From contig JAOARW010000086.1 in assembly GCA_025210475.1 (NCBI GenBank), positions 1 to 48,097 on the forward strand: 48,097 bases of DNA, given 5' to 3'. This document shows positions 1 through 7,613 of this stretch, piece by piece. The translations under genes were made by a program, and so were the position numbers. Below the pieces are notes generated by a model. The model had not been told where the DNA came from. It did not search any database and saw only the letters and a list, made by a program, of their open reading frames with translations. The stretch is from Carboxylicivirga sp. Its GTDB lineage: Bacteria > Bacteroidota > Bacteroidia > Bacteroidales > Marinilabiliaceae. Within the stretch, counting starts at the first letter, position 1. Every line of letters begins with the position of its first letter.

Positions 1-158
1 CCCATTTGAAGAACCCCCAAATAACAACCTCAAAGTAATACAAGGGACTTTGTTTTAAAATATGGGTTTTAAACTCACCTAAGCCGCATGGTTATTGAAT
101 GTATTTTAATTGTAATGATTATTTAGGACGCTATTGGTTCGTAATTAATCTTCAAGGT

Positions 159-467
159 TCACTTCTGTTTGATTACCAATAGTTTTAATAATCCCTTAGA
201 TTTATTATACCAGCTACGTTGAAGGTGCTTGTTAATGTGAATCATATCACCAGGTTTGGCATTAATAGTAGTTTCATTATAAGTTAATTCGCCATCACCT
301 TCCACCACATAAAAGCTTACATCGACAGGAAGCGTATGAGCAGGCACTGCACCGTTGCTTTGAATGTGTAGCTCCACAAAATCGTTGTGTTCTGTGGCTG
401 CCAATAAATATCCCTGTGCATCGCTGGAATTGAGTACTTCGGTTTTCTTACTGTGTAAATAGTGCAT
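159..467 (-). CDS. Small cupin-fold protein
   Basis: The 102-residue product has no signal peptide and reads as a single small beta-barrel cupin. Visible hallmarks are alternating beta strands and the stretch DVSFYVVEGDGELTYN (about residues 49-64), followed by the PGDMIHI turn typical of cupin motif 2. The usual first-motif histidines are not obvious (PAHTLPVDVSFY has one), so metal binding is uncertain. It is transcribed divergently from the thioredoxin-fold gene across a 155-bp gap. The role is unknown; small cupins of this size often bind ligands rather than catalyse. Fold is inferred from pattern only. Confidence 0.7.
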   Translation of the reverse strand: MHYLHSKKTEVLNSSDAQGYLLAATEHNDFVELHIQSNGAVPAHTLPVDVSFYVVEGDGELTYNETTINAKPGDMIHINKHLQRSWYNKSKGLLKLLVIKQK

Positions 468-622
468 TATCGTAGTATTAAATTCAGAAACAATTTATGG
501 CTTTTAATTTGCTTTGGCTAATCAATTGACAACCGGCACGTAAAAGATCAGATGATGAGGTAATTATTCTTAATAATTTAAGTATGTTTAGGATAATTAT
601 GTCTTAATCAAATCCTCACATA

Positions 623-2083
623 ATGAAAAAGATCACGGTACTGATGATGCTGACCATCTGTATGCAACTGTCGGTAATAGCGCAAAATAAACAGTTAATC
701 TTCAACCCAAATCAGACAAGTCATATTCATTTCAGGGTAAAAAATCTGGACGCTGCCAGAAACTATTCTTTGCTTCTCAATGAAACACTCCCTTTAAGGC
801 AGCAGATAATCAATATTGAATTAAAGGAAAATGGTGACTTTACGAAGGAATTAAATATCAACCATCCGGTTTATGCCATAATGTACAAGGGAAAAGAAAT
901 ACTTGAATTTTTATTGCTTCCCAACGATACATTGAGAATTACACTTGATTTTTCGAAAGGTAAAAACCTAAAGGAACTAATTGAATATGGCGGTTCCACA
1001 GCGAGTATTGCAGAGTATCTAAGCCTTCAAAAGAAGCTGTATAGAGGTGTGCCATCCCAAAAGCAAAGTGCTGAAGAATTTAATCAGCTAACAGATGCTT
1101 ACTGTAACAAAGAACTTAAAAAGCTTGATTCGTTATTTGCAGAAAAAGCGCTGCCTGCCTGGTTTTATAAACTTGAATCGTACCATATTAAAGTTACCGC
1201 GGCCGATGCTAAATCTAATCAGTATGGCCAGCGGGCCTGGATGCATAAACAATACTTTGATCATCCAATGCAATTTGATGATTTGGCACTGAATCAGACT
1301 AAAAATAATTGTTGGTTACCAAATAATATAATGTATCTGAGCGGTATTATGCCCGGTCGTTTTGATACCCTGTTAATGCAGGAACATGTAACCAAGCAGT
1401 TGTATAGTGAATATCTTCAGATCAATTTCGATTTTGTGTCTTCAAAATTGTCAGGATATACCTTGTCGTATTATGTAGCCTCAAAACTATCAAGCCTTTT
1501 TTATGGCAATAAAATTTTGAAGTTATCACCTACCGATTATAAAGCTGAATGCTTACGGATTGATAAATTGATTAGTAAAAACAAGCATTTAATTACAGAA
1601 CCAGAAATTTTAAAGTTTTTGGAAGAGGAGAAACAAAGAAAGTATGATGAGTATCTCAGTCAAAACCTTCTGAAAGAAGGTGCGGCGGCGCCAAATTTCT
1701 ATTTGAAGAATCTGGAAGGCAAAACCTGCAACCTTAGAAACTATCAAGGAAAGATTGTCCTTATTAATTTCTGGGCAACTTATTGTTATCCATGCATCAA
1801 AACCATCTCTGACAAACACAAACTACTGGAGACGTTCGAAGGTAAAGATTTTGTATTGCTCAACATTTGTTTGGATTCTGATATAGAAAAATGGAAGGAG
1901 ATCATTGAAAATAAGCAATTCAAAGGAGAACATTTAATCTGTAAAGGTCAGTGGCGCGAGAATATAAGCTCTGCCTACAATATTTATGGAATTCCCCATT
2001 ATACTTTAATTGGGAAAGATGGAAAGGTAATTAAGAATAACATAAAAGAAGACTTAGCGAAGGTAATTCGTGAAGAGATGTAG
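623..2083 (+). CDS. Secreted TlpA/ResA-like thioredoxin-fold protein
   Basis: The 486-residue protein begins with a Sec signal peptide (MKKITVLMMLTICMQLSVIAQ). A poorly recognisable N-terminal region of about 340 residues precedes a C-terminal thioredoxin-like domain. That domain contains WATYCYPC, with the redox CxxC at C388-C391, and a GIPHY loop matching the cis-proline region. Proteins with this layout in Bacteroidota act in the periplasm as thiol-disulfide reductases or resident redox proteins. The N-terminal part resembles the DUF4369-type extension often fused to such domains, but this is not certain. It appears to be a single-gene unit; the next gene is a cytoplasmic regulator 75 bp downstream. 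Partner proteins cannot be identified from the neighbourhood. Confidence 0.85.
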   Translation: MKKITVLMMLTICMQLSVIAQNKQLIFNPNQTSHIHFRVKNLDAARNYSLLLNETLPLRQQIINIELKENGDFTKELNINHPVYAIMYKGKEILEFLLLPNDTLRITLDFSKGKNLKELIEYGGSTASIAEYLSLQKKLYRGVPSQKQSAEEFNQLTDAYCNKELKKLDSLFAEKALPAWFYKLESYHIKVTAADAKSNQYGQRAWMHKQYFDHPMQFDDLALNQTKNNCWLPNNIMYLSGIMPGRFDTLLMQEHVTKQLYSEYLQINFDFVSSKLSGYTLSYYVASKLSSLFYGNKILKLSPTDYKAECLRIDKLISKNKHLITEPEILKFLEEEKQRKYDEYLSQNLLKEGAAAPNFYLKNLEGKTCNLRNYQGKIVLINFWATYCYPCIKTISDKHKLLETFEGKDFVLLNICLDSDIEKWKEIIENKQFKGEHLICKGQWRENISSAYNIYGIPHYTLIGKDGKVIKNNIKEDLAKVIREEM

Positions 2084-2158
2084 AACGATTGTACCTTTTG
2101 ATTTTTTAAGCCGAATTAACAGAACCATATATCGGTATAGCATCATTATTGAGTTTTT

Positions 2159-2740
2159 ATGCACGGACTGATCGAAAATATAAAGCATTACATTGATTTG
2201 AATAAAGAAGAGATCGCATTACTTGAAGAGGCTGCTGTCAGGAAAACTTTTCGAAAAAAGACCATTATTTTTGAAGAAGGAAAGGTATCCGACGAGATAT
2301 ATTTTGTGACCAGTGGTTGTGTGAGGCTTTTCTATAACAATGAAGGAAATGAGAAAACAGCTTTTTTTTATACCGAAGGGCAGTTTATATGTGCAGGTGA
2401 GAGTTTTACTTTTAATATTCCCGCGATTGAAAACTATGAAGCCATTGAAGATACAGAACTGTATATTTTTAGTAAAGCCAGTATAATTGAATTAACAAAT
2501 AAGCTTCCCAAAATGGAGGTGATTGCACGCATCGCCACGGAAAATGAGTTAATAACTTATCAAAAGTTAGTGGCATCTTTTATTACCAAATCGGCCGAAG
2601 AGCGCTATCTGGATTTATTAAATACTCAAAAGGATTTATTTCAGAGGGTTCCGCAACAATACATTGCCTCTTATTTAGGGGTGTCGCCCGAAACCCTAAG
2701 TCGAATTAAAGCCCGGGTGATCAATAAACAACGATCTTGA
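2159..2740 (+). CDS. Crp/Fnr-family transcriptional regulator
   Basis: The 193-residue protein has an N-terminal cyclic-nucleotide-binding-type beta-roll (about residues 10-120; FEEGKVSDEIYFVTSGCVRLF is the diagnostic stretch). A C-terminal winged helix follows, with PQQYIASYLGVSPETLSRIK at about residues 166-185. There is no N-terminal cysteine cluster as in FNR and no clear phosphate-binding R-x-A motif, so the ligand is unknown and cAMP is unlikely. A 16-bp perfect dyad resembling an FNR-type box overlaps its stop codon and precedes the SDR gene, suggesting that the downstream gene is a target. Family assignment is secure; ligand and regulon are inference. Confidence 0.9.
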   Translation: MHGLIENIKHYIDLNKEEIALLEEAAVRKTFRKKTIIFEEGKVSDEIYFVTSGCVRLFYNNEGNEKTAFFYTEGQFICAGESFTFNIPAIENYEAIEDTELYIFSKASIIELTNKLPKMEVIARIATENELITYQKLVASFITKSAEERYLDLLNTQKDLFQRVPQQYIASYLGVSPETLSRIKARVINKQRS

Positions 2741-2751
2741 CGATCGTCAAG
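2736..2751 (+). promoter_or_regulatory. FNR-like dyad (TTGAC-N4-GTCAA) before the SDR gene
   Basis: CTTGACGATCGTCAAG is a perfect 16-bp palindrome that includes the stop codon of the Crp/Fnr-family gene. Its TTGAC-GATC-GTCAA core has the architecture of Crp/FNR-superfamily boxes (TTGAT-N4-ATCAA for FNR). Its centre is about 41 bp before the transcription start expected from the TAAATTTG box at 2773-2780, the classical class II activator position. Binding by the adjacent regulator is inferred. Confidence 0.5.
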
Positions 2752-2772
2752 TAAAAGCTTTTAATAAGGCCT

Positions 2773-2780
2773 TAAATTTG
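2773..2780 (+). promoter_or_regulatory. Bacteroidota -7 element for the SDR gene
   Basis: TAAATTTG is an exact match to the TAnnTTTG -7 consensus, 10 bp before the ATG at 2791. There is no clear TTTG -33 element; the dyad at 2736-2751 occupies that region, which fits activator-dependent transcription. Confidence 0.45.
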
Positions 2781-2790
2781 TTTTAAAAAG

Positions 2791-3666
2791 ATGAATAACA
2801 AGAAGGTTTTGCTTGCAGGAGCAACAGGGTATCTGGGACAATTTCTGGTAAAAGAGCTTAAAAAAAGGGGCTATTGGGTAAGGGTTTTGATTCGTCATAA
2901 AAAACAGCTTTCCAAATTTGAATCGGTAGACGATTATTTTGTAGCACAGGTGACAAATACTACTGAATTAAAGGGAGTAACAAAGGATATTGATTGGATT
3001 TTCTCAACCATTGGTATTACTCGGCAGAAAGATGGCTTGAGCTACATGGATGTCGATTATAAGGGCAATCATAATTTATTGACAGAAGCGAAAAAAACTG
3101 GTGTTTCCGCATTTCAATATGTTTCGGCAATTAATGGGGATAAAATGCGACACCTTAAAATATTCGAAGCCAAAGAAAAATTTGTTGATGAACTGCGAGG
3201 CTCAGGACTTGATTATTGCATTATTCGTCCCAGCGGCTTTTATTCCGATATGCGTGATTTTCTTAACATGGCTAAAAAAGGGCGGGTGTATTTATTTGGC
3301 GATGGCCAGCTAAAACTTAATCCCATTCATGGTGAAGACTTGGCAAAGGTTTGTGTTGATAAAATGGAAGTCGGCATAAAAGAAGCGACTGTGGGAGGAA
3401 GCGAAATATTGAGCCATAAACAAATAGCTGAACTTGCTTTGCAAGTCTGGAATAAACCTGTAAAAATAACTTATCTCCCGGATTGGATCAGACGCCTGAC
3501 GATTACCGTGTTTCGCTTGTTTACATCTTCAAAAACCTACGGGCCAATCGAGTTTTTTCTTACGGCAATGGCAACTGATAATGTAGCCGATGCATATGGT
3601 TATCATCAACTTGATGATTTCTTTAAAAAGGAAGTGAATAAAGAGCTTCAGAGTAAGGGTGTCTAA
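2791..3666 (+). CDS. Atypical SDR, NAD(P)-binding epimerase-like protein
   Basis: The 291-residue cytoplasmic protein opens with a Rossmann fold: GATGYLGQFL at residues 10-19 is the glycine-rich dinucleotide-binding motif. It lacks the standard YxxxK catalytic pair; FQYVSAIN and IIRPSGFYSD are typical of the NmrA/NDUFA9-like atypical SDR group, whose members may be enzymes, quinone-linked proteins or redox sensors. It lies 50 bp downstream of the Crp/Fnr-family regulator on the same strand with its own TAnnTTTG box and an FNR-like dyad. A stress- or redox-responsive role is plausible from that context, but the substrate is unknown. Confidence 0.8.
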   Translation: MNNKKVLLAGATGYLGQFLVKELKKRGYWVRVLIRHKKQLSKFESVDDYFVAQVTNTTELKGVTKDIDWIFSTIGITRQKDGLSYMDVDYKGNHNLLTEAKKTGVSAFQYVSAINGDKMRHLKIFEAKEKFVDELRGSGLDYCIIRPSGFYSDMRDFLNMAKKGRVYLFGDGQLKLNPIHGEDLAKVCVDKMEVGIKEATVGGSEILSHKQIAELALQVWNKPVKITYLPDWIRRLTITVFRLFTSSKTYGPIEFFLTAMATDNVADAYGYHQLDDFFKKEVNKELQSKGV

Positions 3667-3757
3667 TGTCCCATAGCATGAAGGTAAAATTATTCTTTGA
3701 AATCCAAATGTAGGCAGTATTAATGAAATAATTCATTAGTGTTTGGATAAATAATTT

Positions 3758-3776
3758 GTTAACTAAAATAGTTAAC
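3758..3776 (+). promoter_or_regulatory. Perfect 19-bp dyad overlapping the rSAM/lipoprotein promoter
   Basis: GTTAACTAAAATAGTTAAC is an exact inverted repeat (8-bp arms, AAA centre). It overlaps TAACTTTA (3773-3780), one base from the TAnnTTTG -7 consensus, and a TTTG lies at 3755-3758. The position about 75 bp before the lipoprotein ATG fits an operator for a dimeric regulator. The regulator is not identified. Confidence 0.5.
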
Positions 3777-3850
3777 TTTAGCTCCAGTAGTTATGTGAAT
3801 TGTATGAAAAAATACACTAACTTCAATTTAACCTATTTAACCAGACTAAT

Positions 3851-4219
3851 ATGAAAAAGAACCTTATCAGGAAGATTATTGGGGGCCTTAGTTTTACATC
3901 GGCTTTGTTTGTTTTTCAGGCTTGTTATGGCACACCGCAGGATTTCGGACAGGATGTTTTAATTGAAGGGCAGGTAAAATCAAAATCAACAGGCCGCCCA
4001 ATAAAAGGTATCAAAGTAGTTTTGCCCAACGAAAATCAGTACCAGCTTACAGATGAAGATGGTAAGTTTTCAGTTTACACCTATTGGCACGAGGAGTTTA
4101 AGCTTCGCTTTCAGGATATTGATGAAGAACAAAATGGACAATATGCTGTAAAAGATACAGTATTGAAAGATGTTAAACGCAAGGAGTATTTGGATATCGT
4201 TTTAGAAGATAAGGAATGA
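3851..4219 (+). CDS. rSAM-associated lipoprotein (TIGR04134-like)
   Basis: The 122-residue protein has a type II signal peptide with the lipobox FQAC, lipid-attachment Cys25, followed immediately by YGTP. The mature part is one carboxypeptidase-regulatory-like beta-sandwich: VLIEGQVKSKSTGRPIKGIK, then TDEDGKFSVYT. Its stop codon overlaps the start of the radical SAM gene (ATGA), so the two are translationally coupled. This arrangement matches the lipoprotein half of the bioinformatically defined rSAM/lipoprotein pairs (TIGR04134 with TIGR04133). It is therefore the probable substrate of the neighbouring enzyme, displayed on a membrane surface after modification. The modified residue and the function are not known to me. 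Confidence 0.8.
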   Translation: MKKNLIRKIIGGLSFTSALFVFQACYGTPQDFGQDVLIEGQVKSKSTGRPIKGIKVVLPNENQYQLTDEDGKFSVYTYWHEEFKLRFQDIDEEQNGQYAVKDTVLKDVKRKEYLDIVLEDKE

Positions 4220-5286
4220 TAGCAGCTCTTAAGAAGTTAGTTTTTCGACAGTACCGCAGATACCAATACCAAAAGCATCCTTTGAATTATTTGTTTTGGG
4301 AATGCACTACGCGCTGTAATCTAAGCTGTTTACATTGTGGTAGCGACTGTGCAAAGGATAGCGCCTATGAAGATATGCCAATAGAACACTTTCTTAAAGC
4401 TGTTGACACGATTACCGACATACCAGAAAACTTTACCGTGGTATTCACGGGCGGAGAACCACTTATGCGCAAGGATATTGAGGATTGTGGGAGGGCTGTA
4501 CGCAAAAGAGGTATGCGTTGGTCAATGGTGAGTAATGGTCACTTGTATAATACAGAAAGGCATATATCATTATTAAATGCAGGAATGGGGGCATTAACAA
4601 TTAGTCTGGACGGATTGGAGGCCTCTCATAACTGGATGCGTAATACCCGTAATAGTTTTGCAAAGGTTGAAAAAGCCATTGAATTGGCAGCATCATCACC
4701 TCGTTTAAATTTCGATGTTGTTACTTGTGTAAATCAGCGAAATATTGCTGAATTGGAACAGATCAAGGAATTTTTAATCTATAAAAATGTCAAAGCCTGG
4801 CGATTATTTACCATTATTCCAATTGGGCGTGCGGCTGATAATGAAGATTTGCAGTTAAGCAATGAACAATTTAAGCGTTTGATGGAATTTATTAAAGAGA
4901 TTCGGGAAACGAAAGAGATTGATATAAAGTTTAGTTGCGAGGGCTACCTTGGAAATTACGAAACTAAAGTGCGCGATGGTTACTTTTTTTGTCGCGCAGG
5001 AATTAACATTGGTTCAATTTTAATCGATGGTTCAATATCTGCTTGTCCTAATATAGATCGCTCGTTTTCGCAGGGTAATATCTATCAGGATGATTTTTAT
5101 AAAGTTTGGCAAACAAAATTCGAGCCTTTTAGAGATAGAAACTGGACGAAGGTTGGTCAATGTAAAACATGTAAAGATTTTAGTGATTGCCAGGGTAATG
5201 GATTGCACAACTGGTATGGAGATAAAAAGAATGTATTGGTTTGTCATAAGAATAAACTGGAATGTGTCCATCCTGGTATGAATTAG
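4216..5286 (+). CDS. Radical SAM/SPASM enzyme of the rSAM/lipoprotein system
   Basis: The 356-residue protein carries the radical SAM CxxxCxxC motif in CNLSCLHC (C34, C38, C41), which binds the [4Fe-4S] cluster that cleaves S-adenosylmethionine. TGGEPLMR is the GGE SAM-binding motif. The C-terminal region contains CRAGINIGSI, SACPNI, CKTCKDFSDC and VCHKN, the cysteine pattern of a SPASM domain with auxiliary Fe-S clusters, as in peptide-modifying enzymes. It overlaps the lipoprotein gene by four bases. Family knowledge (TIGR04133-type) suggests post-translational modification of that lipoprotein, but the chemistry is unestablished. No signal peptide is present, so modification would precede export. 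Confidence 0.88.
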   Translation: MIAALKKLVFRQYRRYQYQKHPLNYLFWECTTRCNLSCLHCGSDCAKDSAYEDMPIEHFLKAVDTITDIPENFTVVFTGGEPLMRKDIEDCGRAVRKRGMRWSMVSNGHLYNTERHISLLNAGMGALTISLDGLEASHNWMRNTRNSFAKVEKAIELAASSPRLNFDVVTCVNQRNIAELEQIKEFLIYKNVKAWRLFTIIPIGRAADNEDLQLSNEQFKRLMEFIKEIRETKEIDIKFSCEGYLGNYETKVRDGYFFCRAGINIGSILIDGSISACPNIDRSFSQGNIYQDDFYKVWQTKFEPFRDRNWTKVGQCKTCKDFSDCQGNGLHNWYGDKKNVLVCHKNKLECVHPGMN

Positions 5287-5429
5287 AAAGAGAATGTTTT
5301 TTTTTAGGCTTACTATCAAGAAATTAGAAAGGGATAGTGATTTTTCTGAAGTTTTATGGTAGGGTAAAAGTGTTGGCTTGCGGTAATCAAGTAAACAACA
5401 CAATTAATCACACCATTAAAAATAACATC

Positions 5430-6140
5430 ATGAAAAATTATTTTAAAGTATTTATCACCGCACTGGTTTTTGTATCTTATGGTTATATAGCAAATGCACA
5501 AGAAGCCAATGGCGGACCAATTTTGAGTGAAGATCAAAAAGCAATGATTGCTGAGCACAAAGCTGAGAAGGAAGCAAATCATAAGGCTTTTAAAGCCACT
5601 CTAACAGATGAGCAAAAAGCAATTTTAGCTGATGAAGAGTTGGGACGCCACCAGAAGCAGAAGGCTTTTATTGAGTCGTTAACAGACGAGCAACTAGCCA
5701 TGCGTCAATCCAACAAGGAAAGTGTTAAAGCTAACCGGGAAGCTTTGCGTGCAACACTAAGTGATGAGCAAAAGGAAGCGATTAAATCCCGAAAGCAAGA
5801 TCAGCGCAAAGAGTTCAGACAATCATTAAGTGATGAGCAGAAAGAGTTGATTGCTGCCGCCAAGTCGGAAAAAGAAGCGAATCGCGAAGCATTTAAATCC
5901 TCGTTAAGTGATGAGCAACTAGCCATACTTGAAGATAGCGAATTGACAAGAAAAGAAAAACAAGAGGCCTTAAAAGCCAGTCTGACAGATGAGCAACGCG
6001 AAATGAGAAAGGCGAATATGGAATCGATGAAAGAAAACCGCAAAGCCTTGCAGGAAACCTTAAGCGAAGAGCAAAAGCAAGCCCTAAAGAAACAGGCGAA
6101 AGAACGCAATCGTAAGCAAAGAAATCGTAAAAACGGATAA
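5430..6140 (+). CDS. Secreted charged repeat protein with eight [S/T][D/E]xQ motifs
   Basis: The start at 5430 gives a clean signal peptide (MKNYFKVFITALVFVSYGYI, cleaved near ANAQ); the frame is open upstream to 5337 without a credible leader. The 236-residue product is mostly Lys, Glu, Arg, Gln and Ala, predicted all-helical. Eight motifs of the type TDEQ, SDEQ, SEDQ or SEEQ recur every 20-30 residues. The block from about residue 48 recurs 101 residues later (EANHKAFKATL against EANREAFKSSL), showing an internal tandem duplication. The motif style recalls Spy/CpxP-like periplasmic chaperones and Bacteroidota proteins with LTDEQ helices, but I cannot assign a family. It follows the rSAM pair by 143 bp and is closed by a strong terminator; any link to the rSAM system is unproven. 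Confidence 0.75.
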   Translation: MKNYFKVFITALVFVSYGYIANAQEANGGPILSEDQKAMIAEHKAEKEANHKAFKATLTDEQKAILADEELGRHQKQKAFIESLTDEQLAMRQSNKESVKANREALRATLSDEQKEAIKSRKQDQRKEFRQSLSDEQKELIAAAKSEKEANREAFKSSLSDEQLAILEDSELTRKEKQEALKASLTDEQREMRKANMESMKENRKALQETLSEEQKQALKKQAKERNRKQRNRKNG

Positions 6141-6161
6141 ATAAAGATTCCAATTTTCATT

Positions 6162-6196
6162 ATTAACCCCAGGCTTTGCCCGGGGTTAATTTTTAT
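6162..6196 (+). terminator. Rho-independent terminator after the repeat protein gene
   Basis: ATTAACCCC (6162-6170) pairs with GGGGTTAAT (6182-6190). An inner GGC/GCC extension closes a TTT loop and a run of T follows. A strong hairpin 22 bp past the stop codon, ending before the outer-membrane gene. Confidence 0.8.
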
Positions 6197-6218
6197 TCAC
6201 TCATCAGGATTGATTTTT

Positions 6219-7076
6219 ATGAAAAGCTTGTTAATACTTTGCCTTCTGGCATGGCCTTTTGTGTTTTGTAATTCGCAGTCGAGTTATCTGGATTCTGTAT
6301 TAAACGAAGCAATGTATTACGACGATGATCTGTTGTATATGGAACTCGATGCCAGCAATACTTTTCACTTCATGTACTTCAATAGTAGTTATAACAACAA
6401 AACGTTTTATGCCGGACGCGAAGTTGCCAACCCGCAATACTACCTTTCTGGTCAGGTGTCTTACTTCAATTCAAAAGGTTTTTTCGTAGGATTTGGTACC
6501 AGTTCGGGAACCTGGTTTAGCTCCGATGATAATGCCAATTATAACAATGCTTTGGTACTAGGATTGGCTAAAAGTATTAAGAAGATAAAATGGATGCGCT
6601 ACAATGTTTCGTACAGTCGCTACTTTGGTATTAATAAGGGTTTAGATTTTTCATCTGCTTATAGCAATAACCTTCATCTGGGACTTGGAGCAAGATACAA
6701 GTCATTGGGTATTCGATCCGGATTTAATCTCTTATTTGGAAGTGAGGCAAAAGCAACATTTAGTTGGGATGTATACGCTACCATTAATGTGGCTCTACTT
6801 AAACAGGGAGGAAGCATTAAACTCGTACCCGAGTTATCATTCTTTTATGATTCAGAGGAAGTGGAACAGAACTTAGAGTTTAAGCAACAACAAAATTACT
6901 CAACCAAATTTGGTCTTTTAAATACAGAGATCAGCCTGCCATTAATGATCAATCTAAAGGATTTTGATATTGAAATGGGCTACACCCTTAACCTGCCAAG
7001 ATCGCTTGATCCAAACTATTCTTTTGATGCAAATGGATTTTTTACAATATCACTTGGCTATATCTTCAGTTTGTAA
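6219..7076 (+). CDS. Probable outer-membrane beta-barrel protein
   Basis: I chose the ATG at 6219 (MKSLLILCLLAWPFVF, a Sec signal peptide ending near CNSQ) over an in-frame TTG three codons upstream. The 285-residue product consists of alternating polar/hydrophobic strands rich in Tyr, Phe, Asn and Gly (YLSGQVSYFNSKGFFVGFG, HLGLGARYKSLGIRSGFN). It ends in ISLGYIFSL with a hydrophobic C-terminal residue, as expected for an outer-membrane barrel of roughly 10-12 strands. No enzymatic motif is visible and I do not recognise the family. It has its own upstream terminator, so it is probably transcribed separately from the repeat protein. Confidence 0.65.
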   Translation: MKSLLILCLLAWPFVFCNSQSSYLDSVLNEAMYYDDDLLYMELDASNTFHFMYFNSSYNNKTFYAGREVANPQYYLSGQVSYFNSKGFFVGFGTSSGTWFSSDDNANYNNALVLGLAKSIKKIKWMRYNVSYSRYFGINKGLDFSSAYSNNLHLGLGARYKSLGIRSGFNLLFGSEAKATFSWDVYATINVALLKQGGSIKLVPELSFFYDSEEVEQNLEFKQQQNYSTKFGLLNTEISLPLMINLKDFDIEMGYTLNLPRSLDPNYSFDANGFFTISLGYIFSL

Positions 7077-7100
7077 TCAGTACCGAATAAAACCATCAAA

Positions 7101-7224
7101 TACCCACTGTCGATTAAAAGGAGGAAGTTGAAAGGGGAAACATTTCAATTACCATAATTTGGAGAACAATAGCTTGATAATACTCTGATCTATCAACTTT
7201 CCTTTTACCTCTGACCAGTGGGTA
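7101..7224. repeat. Long imperfect inverted repeat (MITE-like or structured RNA)
   Basis: TACCCACTG (7101-7109) is the exact reverse complement of CAGTGGGTA (7216-7224). The arms continue inward with small gaps to AGTTGA (7126-7131) and TCAACT (7194-7199), giving about 31 bp of near-continuous pairing around a 62-nt centre. TA at both ends would fit a TA-target miniature element; equally it could be a transcribed hairpin. No second copy is in the window. Confidence 0.45.
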
Positions 7225-7258
7225 TGAGTTTATAATAGAATGGTTTTCAAAAGGTGCT

Positions 7259-7360
7259 TTAACTGTTTCTTAATTGTGTAATGGTTTCGGCAACCGCTAA
7301 AATTATGGCACCACTTACGATTGTAACAACTGCTAATAAAAAAATCTTAACTAGTAACAT
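7259..7360 (-). CDS. Possible 33-residue single-pass membrane peptide
   Basis: An ATG at 7360 opens a 33-codon frame ending in TAA. The product starts MLLVKIFLLAVVTIVSGAII, a near-ideal transmembrane helix, then turns polar (ETITQLRNS). A hydrophobic N-in helix with a short charged tail is a common small-membrane-protein pattern. There is no strong ribosome binding site, but Bacteroidota rarely use one. It is just outside the inverted repeat. Chance occurrence in AT-rich DNA cannot be excluded, as Leu/Ile/Val codons are AT-rich. Confidence 0.3.
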   Translation of the reverse strand: MLLVKIFLLAVVTIVSGAIILAVAETITQLRNS

Positions 7361-7613
7361 GGCTATCAATTTAATAGGTTAATACTGTTTCAATTATTGA
7401 TTTGCAATCGTCATACCAAAAATGAATTAAGTCACTGCGGTTTAACTTACTTTAGCTTTTATCTGAAAACGTTAAGGAATTAGTTCATAATTGTTAATAA
7501 CTATTTATTAATGGAGTAATCGTATTTTGAAGAGGGATGCTTATTTTTATAATCAAAATATTCTCTTTTATAAAGAAGAGATAAGTTGATTACTGTGTTT
7601 TTAAATCAATGAT

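Larger units (their letters stand above)
7077..7613. other. 537-bp gene-poor interval with an inverted repeat and a small ORF
   Basis: There is no long ORF. It holds the long imperfect inverted repeat at 7101-7224 and a possible 33-codon minus-strand ORF at 7259-7360. The remainder (7380-7613) is AT-rich and probably contains the promoter of the secreted protein gene at 7614. Confidence 0.6.

Noticed and set aside
5640..6080. Repeated DNA words in the DEQ gene as a CRISPR or satellite array
   Set aside because: The repeats are in frame, diverged, and encode helical motifs; there are no uniform repeats with unique spacers.
5801..6160. 119-codon minus-strand ORF with repeated CSS and FSF words
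   Set aside because: It mirrors the DEQ-rich repeats of the sense gene, so the regularity is a shadow.
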